NCBI RefSeq assembly: GCF_900143645.1 | Contig: NZ_FRFD01000003.1 | Location: forward strand, 992,001-1,056,000 | Direction of reading: 5' to 3' | Length of the DNA stretch: 64,000 bases | DNA from: Anaerocolumna xylanovorans DSM 12503 | Lineage (GTDB): Bacteria > Bacillota > Clostridia > Lachnospirales > Lachnospiraceae | Part shown: one piece after another, positions 17,909-26,282 of the stretch | How positions within the stretch are numbered: the first letter of the stretch is position 1 | Layout of the letters: every line of letters begins with the position of its first letter | The notes under the pieces: generated by a model | The model's database searches: none | The model's input: the letters and a program-made list of their open reading frames with translations, nothing else | Told to the model about the DNA's origin: nothing | Program-made: the position numbers and the translations under genes

Positions 17909-17983
17909 GTGAAAATTAAAAAGCAATTTTCACTTTCTATTTAGGCAGTAACCGCAAGCTCTGCTTGCGATATGCACGGGTTT
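17909..17983 (+). repeat. Two-hairpin intergenic repeat, copy A (before xylH)
   Basis: Hairpin 1: GTGAAAATT (17909-17917) with AATTTTCAC (17925-17933). Linker TTTCTATTTAGGCAGTA (17934-17950). Hairpin 2: CGCAAGC (17953-17959) with GCTTGCG (17963-17969). Tail ATATGCACGGG. The xylH ribosome binding site (AAAGGAGG) follows at once. The element at 41830-41900 has the same architecture, near-identical linker and tail, and stem changes that preserve pairing. Confidence 0.72.
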
Positions 17984-17997
17984 AAAGGAGGATTTGT

Positions 17998-19194
17998 ATG
18001 AACGAAAACAGCAAGGCTAAGATGTCCATTGGCACAGAAATTGCAACTATGCTAAAAAGCAATGTCAGGGACTATGCCATGTACATTGCTTTGGTAGTAA
18101 TCTTTATTTTCTTTGGAATCAGAACAGGCGGATTATTCTTATCATCCAGAAATTTATCCGACTTAATTAATCAGACAGGTTATGTAGCGGTGCTTGCCAT
18201 CGGTATGACCATAATACTTATAATCAAGCACATCGACTTATCCGTTGGATATGTAGCAGGTTTCCTGGGTGCTGTTTCAGCCATTCTTTTAAAAGCCGGA
18301 TTGAATGTATGGGTGGTAATTCCTATTATACTCTGTCTTGGTATTGCAGTTGGTATCTATCAGGGATTTTTGGTAGCAAAAGTAGGAGTTCCTGCCTTTG
18401 TAACCACGCTGGCCGGTATGTTTATCTTTCGAGGACTTCTTTCTTTAGTAACACAGGGAACAGGAACCATTATTGTGTCTGACCCTACCTTTAAAGCCCT
18501 TTCCAACGGCTTTATCCCGGATATCTCCTCTGGCGGAAGTATCCATATATTAACCATTATTATCGGAGTTGTTGCAGTTATTCTTATGACTTACAGCCAG
18601 ATAAAGTCCAGAAAGAATATGCAAAAATATAACTTCCAGGTTAGCTCAGCACCGATTTTCGTCTCTAAGATTGCATTTATCACCATAATTATTATTGCTA
18701 TCTTTTCCATGCTGGCAAACTATAAGGGTATTCCCTGGACAGCTATTGTTGTAGGAACCGTATTATTTATCTATAATTTCATGCTGAATAAAACAAAGCT
18801 TGGCAGATATATTTACGGTATCGGCGGAAATGCAGAAGCTGCAGAGCTGTCCGGTGTTAATGTAAGAAAAATAACCTTCTTCGCATTTGCTTCTATGAGT
18901 ATGTTAGCAGCTTTGGCAGGTATTTTGTATACTTCCAGACTTTCCTCCGCAACTCCTCAGGCTGGACTTGGCTTCGAGCTGGATGCTATCGCTTCCTCCT
19001 ACATCGGCGGTGTATCCGTTAACGGCGGTATCGGTAAAGTTACCAATACAATCATCGGTGCTCTGGTAATTATGTCACTTACCAATGGTATGAACCTGAT
19101 GGGCGTTGATATTTCCTTCCAGTACATTGTAAAGGGTGCTATCTTCATTTTAGCTGTTGCCTTTGACGTAAGAACAAGAGGCGGAAGAAAATAA
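17998..19194 (+). CDS. xylH: Sugar ABC transporter permease (XylH family)
   Basis: Integral membrane permease of 398 aa with about ten hydrophobic segments, beginning YAMYIALVVIFIFFGI and continuing through VLAIGMTIILIIKHIDLSVG, the signature of the ribose/xylose/galactose permease family. GVNVRKITFFAFASMSMLA and AIASSYIGGVSVNGGIGKV near the C-terminus are also typical. It forms the channel for the XylF-like binding protein with the ATPase upstream. It has its own strong SD (AAAGGAGG) after the 100-base spacer that holds the intergenic repeat, and is followed by a terminator. Confidence 0.94.
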   Translation: MNENSKAKMSIGTEIATMLKSNVRDYAMYIALVVIFIFFGIRTGGLFLSSRNLSDLINQTGYVAVLAIGMTIILIIKHIDLSVGYVAGFLGAVSAILLKAGLNVWVVIPIILCLGIAVGIYQGFLVAKVGVPAFVTTLAGMFIFRGLLSLVTQGTGTIIVSDPTFKALSNGFIPDISSGGSIHILTIIIGVVAVILMTYSQIKSRKNMQKYNFQVSSAPIFVSKIAFITIIIIAIFSMLANYKGIPWTAIVVGTVLFIYNFMLNKTKLGRYIYGIGGNAEAAELSGVNVRKITFFAFASMSMLAALAGILYTSRLSSATPQAGLGFELDAIASSYIGGVSVNGGIGKVTNTIIGALVIMSLTNGMNLMGVDISFQYIVKGAIFILAVAFDVRTRGGRK

Positions 19195-19227
19195 TTAGAA
19201 ATTGATATGAAAATAGTTGTATGAAAT

Positions 19228-19280
19228 AAAAGATGTCTGTAAGGTAGTAATTTACCAATCTTGCAGCCATCTTTTTAATT
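19228..19280 (+). terminator. Terminator after xylH
   Basis: AAAGATGTCTG pairs with CAGCCATCTTT (one internal mismatch), with further pairing inside (GGTA/TACC), and ends in TTTTT near 19276. It closes the importer operon. Confidence 0.82.
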
Positions 19281-19356
19281 TTGTTATCTATTTAATTTCT
19301 TCTAAAATATGGTATAATAAATGCAGATATTTTTTTAATAAAAGGAAGGGGTATCT

Positions 19357-19725
19357 ATGCTGATAGCAATCGTTTGCTGGTTAGCAGCAATATTATTTAT
19401 TATAATGGGATTTTTGGCTTCCCGCAGCAAGAAACCGGCTGGTATCTATTCCAATATCAAAGCACCAAATAAGGACAAGATTACGGATATACGGGCTTAT
19501 AATAAAGCAGTGGGATGGTTGTTGACGGGATATGGATTATTACAGGCTGCTGCAGGTGTGTTACTGCTGATTTTTCAAGTAAGTGACAAAAAAGCAGGAA
19601 ATCTCCTGGTGTTTCCCTTTTTCTTCGGGGCTATATTTATGATGATAATATATGAAGCAGTAATAGCAGAAAAATATATCAAAAAAACAGGAGAAACCCA
19701 TGAGAAGCAGAGAAGAAGTAATTAA
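19357..19725 (+). CDS. Small membrane protein, unknown function
   Basis: 122 aa with three hydrophobic segments (about residues 2-20, 50-70 and 80-100) and a short charged linker after the first. The end is KKTGETHEKQRRSN. This layout resembles small DUF3784-like Firmicute membrane proteins, but I cannot confirm a family. AAGGAAGGGG precedes the ATG. Its last 26 bases overlap the start of the next gene, so the two are probably co-translated. Confidence 0.65.
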   Translation: MLIAIVCWLAAILFIIMGFLASRSKKPAGIYSNIKAPNKDKITDIRAYNKAVGWLLTGYGLLQAAAGVLLLIFQVSDKKAGNLLVFPFFFGAIFMMIIYEAVIAEKYIKKTGETHEKQRRSN

Positions 19726-20053
19726 CTACTGTATGACCTTTGAAGATGTATATGAAGATTATCCTTTTCATGATGATAACTGGACTATTATGCGCTGTAA
19801 GGAAAATAAGAAAATTTTTGCCTGTATCTATAAGCGTGAAGAGAATATCTGGGTAAACGTTAAGAGCCCTGCAGAATGGATTGATTTTTGGAGAAGTGCA
19901 TGGCCCTCTGTCATTCCGGCTTACCATATGAATAAGAATCATTGGAATTCCCTTATTTTAAATGGTGACATACCAGAAGAGGATATTAAGAGAATGATTG
20001 CAGAAAGCTATGATCTGGTAAAGCCCCAAAATAAACGAAAGAAAAAGTCTTAA
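19700..20053 (+). CDS. MmcQ/YjbR family protein
   Basis: 117 aa matching the MmcQ/YjbR (CyaY-like fold) family: REEVINYCMTFEDVYEDYPF at the N-terminus, WTIMRCKENKKIFACIYKRE, then WVNVKSPAEWIDFWR, PAYHMNKNHWNSLILN and a final helix IPEEDIKRMIAESYDLV. The family is described as DNA-binding-like, but its function is not established. It starts inside the end of the membrane-protein gene, and a lysine-rich tail (KRKKKS) closes it. Confidence 0.85.
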   Translation: MRSREEVINYCMTFEDVYEDYPFHDDNWTIMRCKENKKIFACIYKREENIWVNVKSPAEWIDFWRSAWPSVIPAYHMNKNHWNSLILNGDIPEEDIKRMIAESYDLVKPQNKRKKKS

Positions 20054-20094
20054 AATTTTACTTGACAATTAAATACAGATTGCATATACTTAAG

Positions 20095-20380
20095 AAAATT
20101 AAACGAATAAACCGATGAACAAGAGAAGTAAGTAATGAAATGCCTTACAGAGAGCCGCTTACTGGTGGAAGAGCGGCAGTGCTACGATTACTGAATGGAC
20201 TTGTGAGGGTGGCTCGAAAGCAGTAAATATTGCAAGTAGACGTCAACGGGAACCTCAACCGTTATCAACGAGGTGTATATGATAGTATACAAACAGAGCG
20301 GATGCAATAGCATCAATATGGGTGGTACCGCAGAGAGTAGTCTTTGTCCCTTAAGAATTTAGGGATAGAGGCTTTTTTTA
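20095..20380 (+). promoter_or_regulatory. Tryptophan T-box riboswitch controlling trpEGDCFBA
   Basis: The leader has the T-box hallmarks: the stem I AGAGAGCC segment near 20150, a specifier loop GAATGGACTT with specifier codon TGG (Trp) at 20196-20198, and the T-box bulge GGTGGTACCGC at 20321-20331. The terminator is made of AGTCTTTGTCCCT (20339-20351) paired with AGGGATAGAGGCT (20361-20372 region) and a T run. Uncharged tRNA-Trp should pair with the specifier and the TGGT bulge and prevent termination, turning on tryptophan synthesis under starvation. Confidence 0.94.
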
Positions 20381-20470
20381 TTGCTTATTTTTAGCAAAAA
20401 CCAGCCGCGCTTGGTTAAAACCCCTCATCCAGACCCAGATTATCATTAGGCTTATGAAAGGGAGGAACTT

Positions 20471-21928
20471 ATGGTTACAAATTATGAAGACGTTTCAAAA
20501 TACGAAGCGGATTGCAGTTTTATTCCCGTATGCAGGGAAATCCCGTCGGATATGTTGACCCCCATTCTTCTTTTAAGAAGATTTGCAAATGCAGGGAACA
20601 ACTATTTTCTTCTGGAAAGCGTGGAAGGGGGAGAACACTTTGGCAGATACTCCTTTTTAGGACTGAATCCTTCCTTGCGTCTGTACTGTAAGAAAAATAA
20701 AGCCGTAAGAAAAACAGCGGCAGGAGAGGAAGAACTTGAGTGTACGCCAATGGAAGCCTTAAGAGATCTGTTAAAGGACTACAAAGCTCCGAAAATACCG
20801 GGAATGCCTGTCTTTACCGGAGGGCTTGTAGGGTATTTCTCCTACGAGATGATTGGCTATGCAGAGCCAAAGCTAAGGCTGAAAGAAAGTCAATTTCATG
20901 ATTATGACCTTTCTCTTTTTGATAAGCTTATTGTATTTGACCACTTAAAGCAAAAACTACTGGTCATAGCCGGTTATAAGGCAACAGAAAAGAAAAGAGG
21001 TTATGAAAAGGCATTAAAAGACATTGAGGATATGACTGCCCTGATATTTGATAACTCACTGCTGCCGGATTTGACACCGGAAAAAATTGGTGAATTCACC
21101 TGCAATACCTCAAAGGATGAGTACTGCGAGATGGTGGAAAGGACCAGAAGATATATCCGGGAAGGAGATATTTTTCAAGGAGTTATTTCCAGAAGATTTG
21201 AAGCGGAATACAGAGGAAACCTCTTAAATGCCTACCGTATTCTTCGTACTACAAATCCTTCTCCCTATATGTATTTTATCCAGTGTGAGGATTTACAGAT
21301 TGCCGGAGTATCACCGGAGACTATGATTAAGCTGGAAAATAAGAAGCTTACTACCTTCCCGGTTGCCGGTACCAGACCGAGAGGAAAGACAAAGGAAGAG
21401 GACATAAGGCTGGAAGAAGAGCTTTTAAAGGATGAGAAGGAATTATCCGAGCACAATATGCTCGTGGATCTTGCCAGAAATGACGTGGGACGAATAGCTG
21501 AATATGGCAGTGTGGCAGTGGAAGAATATATGAAGATACACCGTTTTTCCAAGGTAATGCATATTGCTTCCGTGGTAACGGGAACCTTAAGAAAAGATAA
21601 GGATAGCTGCGATACCGTCAGTGCCCTGCTTCCTGCCGGTACCCTATCAGGAGCACCGAAATTCAGAGCCTGTGAGATAATAGATGAATTAGAGAGTGAA
21701 GCAAGAGGTGTCTACGGCGGAGCCATCGGCTACCTTGATTTCTCCGGTAATCTGGATGTCTGCATTGCCATCCGGACAGCAGTGAAAAGGGCTGATACCG
21801 TATATGTACAGGCCGGTGCGGGGATTGTAGCAGACAGCGTACCACAAGCGGAATATGAAGAATGTGCCAACAAAGCCGGTGCTGTCATCGAAGCCATAAA
21901 AAGAGCCGGGGAGGTAAAAGACCTATGA
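20471..21928 (+). CDS. trpE: Anthranilate synthase component I
   Basis: With TrpG converts chorismate and glutamine to anthranilate, the first committed step to tryptophan. 485 aa. The N-terminal region has an LLESVEGGEHFGRYSFLG segment expected to hold the Trp feedback site. The C-terminal chorismate-binding domain has GDIFQGVISRRF, SPETMIKLE, TFPVAGTRPRGKT, HNMLVDLARNDVGR and LPAGTLSGAPKFRA. The start ATG at 20471 follows GGGAGGA. The stop overlaps the trpG start, coupling the two subunits. Confidence 0.97.
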   Translation: MVTNYEDVSKYEADCSFIPVCREIPSDMLTPILLLRRFANAGNNYFLLESVEGGEHFGRYSFLGLNPSLRLYCKKNKAVRKTAAGEEELECTPMEALRDLLKDYKAPKIPGMPVFTGGLVGYFSYEMIGYAEPKLRLKESQFHDYDLSLFDKLIVFDHLKQKLLVIAGYKATEKKRGYEKALKDIEDMTALIFDNSLLPDLTPEKIGEFTCNTSKDEYCEMVERTRRYIREGDIFQGVISRRFEAEYRGNLLNAYRILRTTNPSPYMYFIQCEDLQIAGVSPETMIKLENKKLTTFPVAGTRPRGKTKEEDIRLEEELLKDEKELSEHNMLVDLARNDVGRIAEYGSVAVEEYMKIHRFSKVMHIASVVTGTLRKDKDSCDTVSALLPAGTLSGAPKFRACEIIDELESEARGVYGGAIGYLDFSGNLDVCIAIRTAVKRADTVYVQAGAGIVADSVPQAEYEECANKAGAVIEAIKRAGEVKDL

Positions 21929-22500
21929 TATTACTCATTGATAATTATGACAGCTTTTCCTATAATCTGGTGCAGTTAATCGGAAGTATCTTAAAGGATA
22001 AAGAAGAAATTAAGGTTATCCGCAATGATGAGATGACGGTAGAGGATATAAAAAAGCTTAATCCCTCCCATATTATTCTTTCTCCCGGACCTGGAAGGCC
22101 GATAGATGCAGGAATCTGTGAAGAAACGGTAAAGGAATTAAAGGGAAGGTTCCCTATTCTTGGGGTATGTTTAGGACATCAGGGTATTTGTGAAGCTTTT
22201 GGCGGGGTAATTACCTATGCAAATAATTTAATGCATGGGAAGCAAAGTCTTGTTAGGGTTGACACCTCAAGTCCTCTTTTTAAAGGTCTGGAGGCAGAGG
22301 TACTGGTGGGAAGATATCATTCTCTGGCAGCAGAACAGAATTCTCTTCCATCAGAACTTACCATTATTGCCAAGGCATCGGATGGTGATATTATGGCCGT
22401 AAAGCATAAGGATTATGAAATATATGGTGTGCAGTTTCATCCGGAATCGGTGCTTACACCAAAGGGAAGGATTATGATGGAGAATTTTTTAGATATCTAA
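21925..22500 (+). CDS. trpG: Anthranilate synthase glutamine amidotransferase subunit
   Basis: Supplies ammonia to TrpE from glutamine. 191 aa class I amidotransferase: starts MILLIDNYDSFSYNLVQ, oxyanion strand SPGPGRP, nucleophile Cys in LGVCLGHQG, and the His-Glu pair in VQFHPESVLT. The true start at 21925 (ATGA overlap with trpE, SD GGGGAGG) is chosen over an upstream in-frame ATG within trpE. Not fused to TrpD, unlike in enteric bacteria. Confidence 0.96.
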   Translation: MILLIDNYDSFSYNLVQLIGSILKDKEEIKVIRNDEMTVEDIKKLNPSHIILSPGPGRPIDAGICEETVKELKGRFPILGVCLGHQGICEAFGGVITYANNLMHGKQSLVRVDTSSPLFKGLEAEVLVGRYHSLAAEQNSLPSELTIIAKASDGDIMAVKHKDYEIYGVQFHPESVLTPKGRIMMENFLDI

Positions 22501-22553
22501 GGAATAAATGAACATGCTTATATTTTATTAAGAATTATAAAAGGAGGATAAGG

Positions 22554-23561
22554 ATGATAAAGGAAGCTATCTACAAGCTAACGAATAAGGAAAATCTGTC
22601 TTATGAAATGGCAGAAAGTGTTATGGATGAAATTATGAGCGGTGAAGCCTCTGATATTCATATAGGTGCATATCTTACCGCATTGCGTATGAAGGGAGAA
22701 ACTATTGAGGAGATTACCGCCAGTGCAGCAGGTATGAGAAAGCATTGTGTCAGGCTCCTTCACAACATGGATGTGCTGGAGATAGTAGGTACAGGAGGGG
22801 ATGAAGCCTATACCTTCAATATATCAACTACTTCCGCCCTTGTAGTGTCCGCTGCCGGTATTCCCGTGGCAAAGCACGGTAACCGCAGTGTTTCCAGCAA
22901 ATGCGGTGCAGCCGATGTGCTGGAAGCCCTGGGCGTAAATATTATGATAAGTCCTGCCAAGAGTGCAGAAATTCTTTCTGAAATAGGCATCTGCTTTATG
23001 TTTGCCCAGACCTACCATACGGCTATGAAATATGTCGCACCGGTTAGAAGAGAGCTTGGAATCCGTACTATCTTTAACATTCTTGGACCTCTTTCCAATC
23101 CAGCCGGTGCAAACATGCAGCTTTTAGGAGTATTTGATGAAAGCCTTGTAGAGCCTCTTGCACAGGTACTTAATAAGCTTGGCGTAAAGCGGGCAATGGT
23201 GGTACATGGAAGGGATGGAATCGATGAGATTTCTCTAAGTGCAGATACCTATTGCTGTGAGATAAGGGATGGAGAACTGAACACTTATGTAATTGAACCG
23301 GAGCAGTTCGGACTTATAAAATGTAAAAAAGAAGACCTGGTAGGCGGGGGCCCTGCTGAAAATGCTGAAATCACTAAGGCAATCCTAAGAGGAGACAAAG
23401 GACCCAAAAGGGATGCGGTTTTACTCAATGCTGCAGCCTGCATTTACCTCGTAAAGGATAATGTAACGTTTAAAGAAGCTGTTAAGATGGCAGAAGAGAC
23501 CATCGACAGCGGGAAGGCCTTAAAACAGCTGGAAGCTTTCGTAAAGCTTTCCAATGAATAA
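22554..23561 (+). CDS. trpD: Anthranilate phosphoribosyltransferase
   Basis: Transfers phosphoribosyl from PRPP to anthranilate. 335 aa. The PRPP-binding loop GTGGDEAYTFNIST is visible near residue 80, then VAKHGNRSVSSKCGAADVLEALG for anthranilate/PRPP binding, and the later RRELGIRTIFNILGPLSNPA. SD AAAGGAGG sits 7 bases before the ATG. It overlaps the next frame slightly; trpC translation most likely begins 20 bases after its stop. Confidence 0.97.
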   Translation: MIKEAIYKLTNKENLSYEMAESVMDEIMSGEASDIHIGAYLTALRMKGETIEEITASAAGMRKHCVRLLHNMDVLEIVGTGGDEAYTFNISTTSALVVSAAGIPVAKHGNRSVSSKCGAADVLEALGVNIMISPAKSAEILSEIGICFMFAQTYHTAMKYVAPVRRELGIRTIFNILGPLSNPAGANMQLLGVFDESLVEPLAQVLNKLGVKRAMVVHGRDGIDEISLSADTYCCEIRDGELNTYVIEPEQFGLIKCKKEDLVGGGPAENAEITKAILRGDKGPKRDAVLLNAAACIYLVKDNVTFKEAVKMAEETIDSGKALKQLEAFVKLSNE

Positions 23562-23580
23562 AAGCAGAAAGGGAATAACC

Positions 23581-24378
23581 ATGATTCTTGATCTCATAGT
23601 AGAAGCCACAAGAGAGCGGATTGAAAATAATAAACAGGATATCAGTGCACAACGCATGAAAGAAATAGCACTTCAGATGCCGGTAACAGAGAGCCTGTTC
23701 TTTGAAGAAGCATTAAGGAAAGAGGGAATCCATTTTATCTGTGAAGTTAAGAAGGCTTCCCCTTCTAAGGGAATTATTGCAGAGGATTTCCCTTATGTAG
23801 CTATTGCGAAGGAATACGAAGAAGCCGGAGCAAGCTGTATCTCAGTATTGACAGAGCCGGAATTCTTTTTAGGAAGGAATTCTTATCTGTCTGAAATCAA
23901 AAGGGAGGTTTCTATCCCTATTCTTCGTAAGGATTTTATCATAGAGCCCTATCAGATATATCAGGCCAGGATTTTAGGGGCAGATGCTATCCTGCTAATC
24001 TGTTCTATTCTGGAAGATAAGGAGCTGAAAGAATATCTTGAACTTAGCAGAGAACTGGGATTATCCGTTTTGGTGGAAGCTCATGATGAAATTGAGGTGG
24101 AACGGGCTGTAAAGGCAGGGGCAAGTATCATCGGAGTGAATAACCGGAATTTAAAAACTTTTGAAGTAGATATCAGAACAAGCGGACGTTTGAGAAAGCT
24201 GGTTCCGGAAAATATCCTTTTCGTTGCAGAAAGCGGCGTAAAAACAGCGGAGGATATCCGTATATTAAGAGATGATAAGGTAAACGGCGTGCTAATCGGT
24301 GAAACTTTAATGAAGAGCCCGGATAAGAAAAAAATGCTTGCAGAGTTAAGGGGTGATGGCATAGGTGACAAAGGTTAA
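23581..24378 (+). CDS. trpC: Indole-3-glycerol-phosphate synthase
   Basis: Closes the indole ring from CdRP. 265 aa TIM barrel with HFICEVKKASPSKGIIAED (catalytic Lys in EVKKASPS), ILRKDFIIEPYQIYQA (catalytic Lys in RKDF), ASIIGVNNRNLKTFEVD and FVAESGV. The start at ATG 23581 (MILDLIVEATRERI) is the family norm and is preceded by AAAGGGAA; an in-frame ATG at 23554 overlapping trpD is less likely. Not fused to trpF. Confidence 0.96.
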   Translation: MILDLIVEATRERIENNKQDISAQRMKEIALQMPVTESLFFEEALRKEGIHFICEVKKASPSKGIIAEDFPYVAIAKEYEEAGASCISVLTEPEFFLGRNSYLSEIKREVSIPILRKDFIIEPYQIYQARILGADAILLICSILEDKELKEYLELSRELGLSVLVEAHDEIEVERAVKAGASIIGVNNRNLKTFEVDIRTSGRLRKLVPENILFVAESGVKTAEDIRILRDDKVNGVLIGETLMKSPDKKKMLAELRGDGIGDKG

Positions 24379-24979
24379 AATCTGCGGTCTTAGAAGAGAA
24401 GAAGATATCTTAATGGTAAACCGTTACCATACGGATTATATCGGATTTGTATTTGCAAAAAGCAAAAGAAAGATAACAAAAGAAGAGGCTGGCAGGCTTA
24501 AAAAGATGCTGGACAAAAATATCAAAGTTGCCGGGGTATTTGTCAATGCATCGTCAGAGGATATTTTGGAATTATGCAGGGAAAATATTATCGACATAAT
24601 ACAGCTTCATGGTGAAGAGGATGAGGATTATATCAGGAAGTTAAAGAAAAGGCTTTCCAATCCAATTATAAAGGCTATCAGGCCAAGGACAGAGGAAGAT
24701 ATAAAAAAGGGGCTTGCCTTACCCTCTGATTACCTGCTTCTTGATACTTATTCCAGCGGACAATATGGAGGTACCGGAAAGCCTTTTGACTGGAGCATCG
24801 TACCGAAAGAGGCAGAAAGAATATTTCTGGCAGGAGGATTAAGTGCTGATAATGTAGGGAAAGCCATTCTAACCTGTCATCCCTTTTGTGTGGATGTAAG
24901 CAGCGGCGTTGAAACAGATGGTTTTAAGGACGAAGCCAAGGTGAAGGCATTTCTTGAAGCAGTAAAAGCAAAATATTAA
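24365..24979 (+). CDS. trpF: Phosphoribosylanthranilate isomerase
   Basis: Amadori rearrangement of PRA to CdRP. 204 aa: KICGLRREED with the catalytic Cys, YIGFVFAKSKRKI, IDIIQLHGEED, LLLDTYSSGQYGGTGKPFDW with the catalytic Asp, LAGGLSADNV and DVSSGVE for phosphate binding. The start is GTG 24365, overlapping the trpC end by 14 bases, so translation is coupled. Confidence 0.96.
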   Translation: MTKVKICGLRREEDILMVNRYHTDYIGFVFAKSKRKITKEEAGRLKKMLDKNIKVAGVFVNASSEDILELCRENIIDIIQLHGEEDEDYIRKLKKRLSNPIIKAIRPRTEEDIKKGLALPSDYLLLDTYSSGQYGGTGKPFDWSIVPKEAERIFLAGGLSADNVGKAILTCHPFCVDVSSGVETDGFKDEAKVKAFLEAVKAKY

Positions 24980-24982
24980 CTT

Positions 24983-25090
24983 CCCATACTTGCAATATGC
25001 ATGGGAGCCGGTGTAAGGATTAAGTCTATATGAAATAAAAAGAAAGGATGCCTAATGGGCAGTACCGCAAAAGCTGCGGTACAAGATGGT
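24983..25090 (+). repeat. Partial copies of the two-hairpin repeat between trpF and trpB (copy C)
   Basis: TGGGCAGTACCGCA (25056-25069) followed by TGCGGTAC forms a hairpin. Its GGGCAGTA is the linker sequence of copies A and B, and it again lies just before a start codon. Upstream, ACTTGCAATATGCATGGG (24990-25007) resembles the 3' tail of those copies (TTGCGATATGCACGGG) and itself folds as CCCAT/ATGGG. The SD-like AAAGGATG (25043-25050) lies on the far side of the hairpin from the trpB ATG. Confidence 0.45.
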
Positions 25091-25097
25091 TTTAATT

Positions 25098-26282
25098 ATG
25101 AAAAAAGGCAGATTTTTAGATTATGGGGGCCAATATGTGCCGGAAACCCTGATGAATGCGGTAAATGAATTGGAAGAGGCTTATGACCACTATAAAAATA
25201 ATCCTGAATTTGTAGCAGAGCTTGATGATTTGTATAAGAATTATGCGGGAAGACCTTCGCTTTTATATTATGCAGAGAAAATGACAAAGGATTTGGGCGG
25301 AGCCAAGATTTACTTAAAAAGAGAAGATCTAAACCATACCGGTTCCCATAAGATTAACAATGTTTTAGGCCAGGTGCTTTTAGCAAAGAAGATGGGAAAG
25401 AAAAGGGTAATTGCAGAAACCGGAGCCGGACAGCATGGAGTAGCTACTGCAACAGCAGCCGCACTTATGGGGCTGGAATGTGAAATCTTTATGGGAAAGG
25501 AAGATACCGACAGACAGGTATTAAATGTATACCGGATGGAACTCTTAGGGGCCAAGGTCCATCCGGTAACAAGCGGTACCCAGACCTTAAAGGATGCTGT
25601 AAATGAGACCATGAGAGAGTGGACGAAGAGAGTGGAGGATACCCACTATGTTCTTGGCTCCGTTATGGGACCCCATCCCTTTCCTACCATTGTAAGGGAT
25701 TTTCAGAAGATTATCGGAAAAGAGATAAAAGACCAGTTAAATGAAAAGGAAGGAAGGCTTCCTGACGCAGTAATAGCCTGTGTAGGCGGCGGCAGCAATG
25801 CCATGGGAGCCTTTTATGAGTTTATAGAGGACCGGACGGTACAGCTTATCGGCTGTGAGGCAGCCGGGCTTGGAGTAGATAACCCGAAAAATGCAGCTAC
25901 CATAGCAAATGGTACGGAAGGAATCTTTCACGGCATGAAGTCTTTGTTCTGCCAGGATGAATACGGTCAGATTGCACCGGTTTATTCCATATCCGCAGGA
26001 CTTGATTATCCGGGAATCGGGCCTGAGCATGCTATGCTTTATAAGACAGGAAGAGCTTCCTATGTTCCGGTTACAGATGAAGAAGCTGTCAGGGCTTTTG
26101 AATACCTTTCCAGAACAGAGGGCATTATTCCTGCCATTGAAAGTGCCCATGCGGTAGCTTATGCAAGAAAGCTGGCTCCGGAAATGGATAGGGATAAGAT
26201 TATCGTAATTAACGTATCCGGCCGTGGCGACAAAGATGTAGCTGCAATTGCAAGATATAGGGGGATTAAAATTTATGAGTAG
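25098..26282 (+). CDS. trpB: Tryptophan synthase beta chain
   Basis: PLP enzyme joining indole (delivered from TrpA) with serine. About 394 aa. Visible: FLDYGGQYVPETLM at the start, PLP lysine in the LKREDLNHTGSHKINN segment, AETGAGQHGVATAT, EIFMGKEDTDRQ, CVGGGSNAMGAFY for the phosphate of PLP, and VNVSGRGDKD at the end. ATG 25098 gives MKKGRFLDYGG; ATG 25086 adds MVLI. Neither has a good SD nearby: the best one lies upstream of the repeat-like hairpin, which may have been inserted between SD and start. Confidence 0.96.
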   Translation: MKKGRFLDYGGQYVPETLMNAVNELEEAYDHYKNNPEFVAELDDLYKNYAGRPSLLYYAEKMTKDLGGAKIYLKREDLNHTGSHKINNVLGQVLLAKKMGKKRVIAETGAGQHGVATATAAALMGLECEIFMGKEDTDRQVLNVYRMELLGAKVHPVTSGTQTLKDAVNETMREWTKRVEDTHYVLGSVMGPHPFPTIVRDFQKIIGKEIKDQLNEKEGRLPDAVIACVGGGSNAMGAFYEFIEDRTVQLIGCEAAGLGVDNPKNAATIANGTEGIFHGMKSLFCQDEYGQIAPVYSISAGLDYPGIGPEHAMLYKTGRASYVPVTDEEAVRAFEYLSRTEGIIPAIESAHAVAYARKLAPEMDRDKIIVINVSGRGDKDVAAIARYRGIKIYE

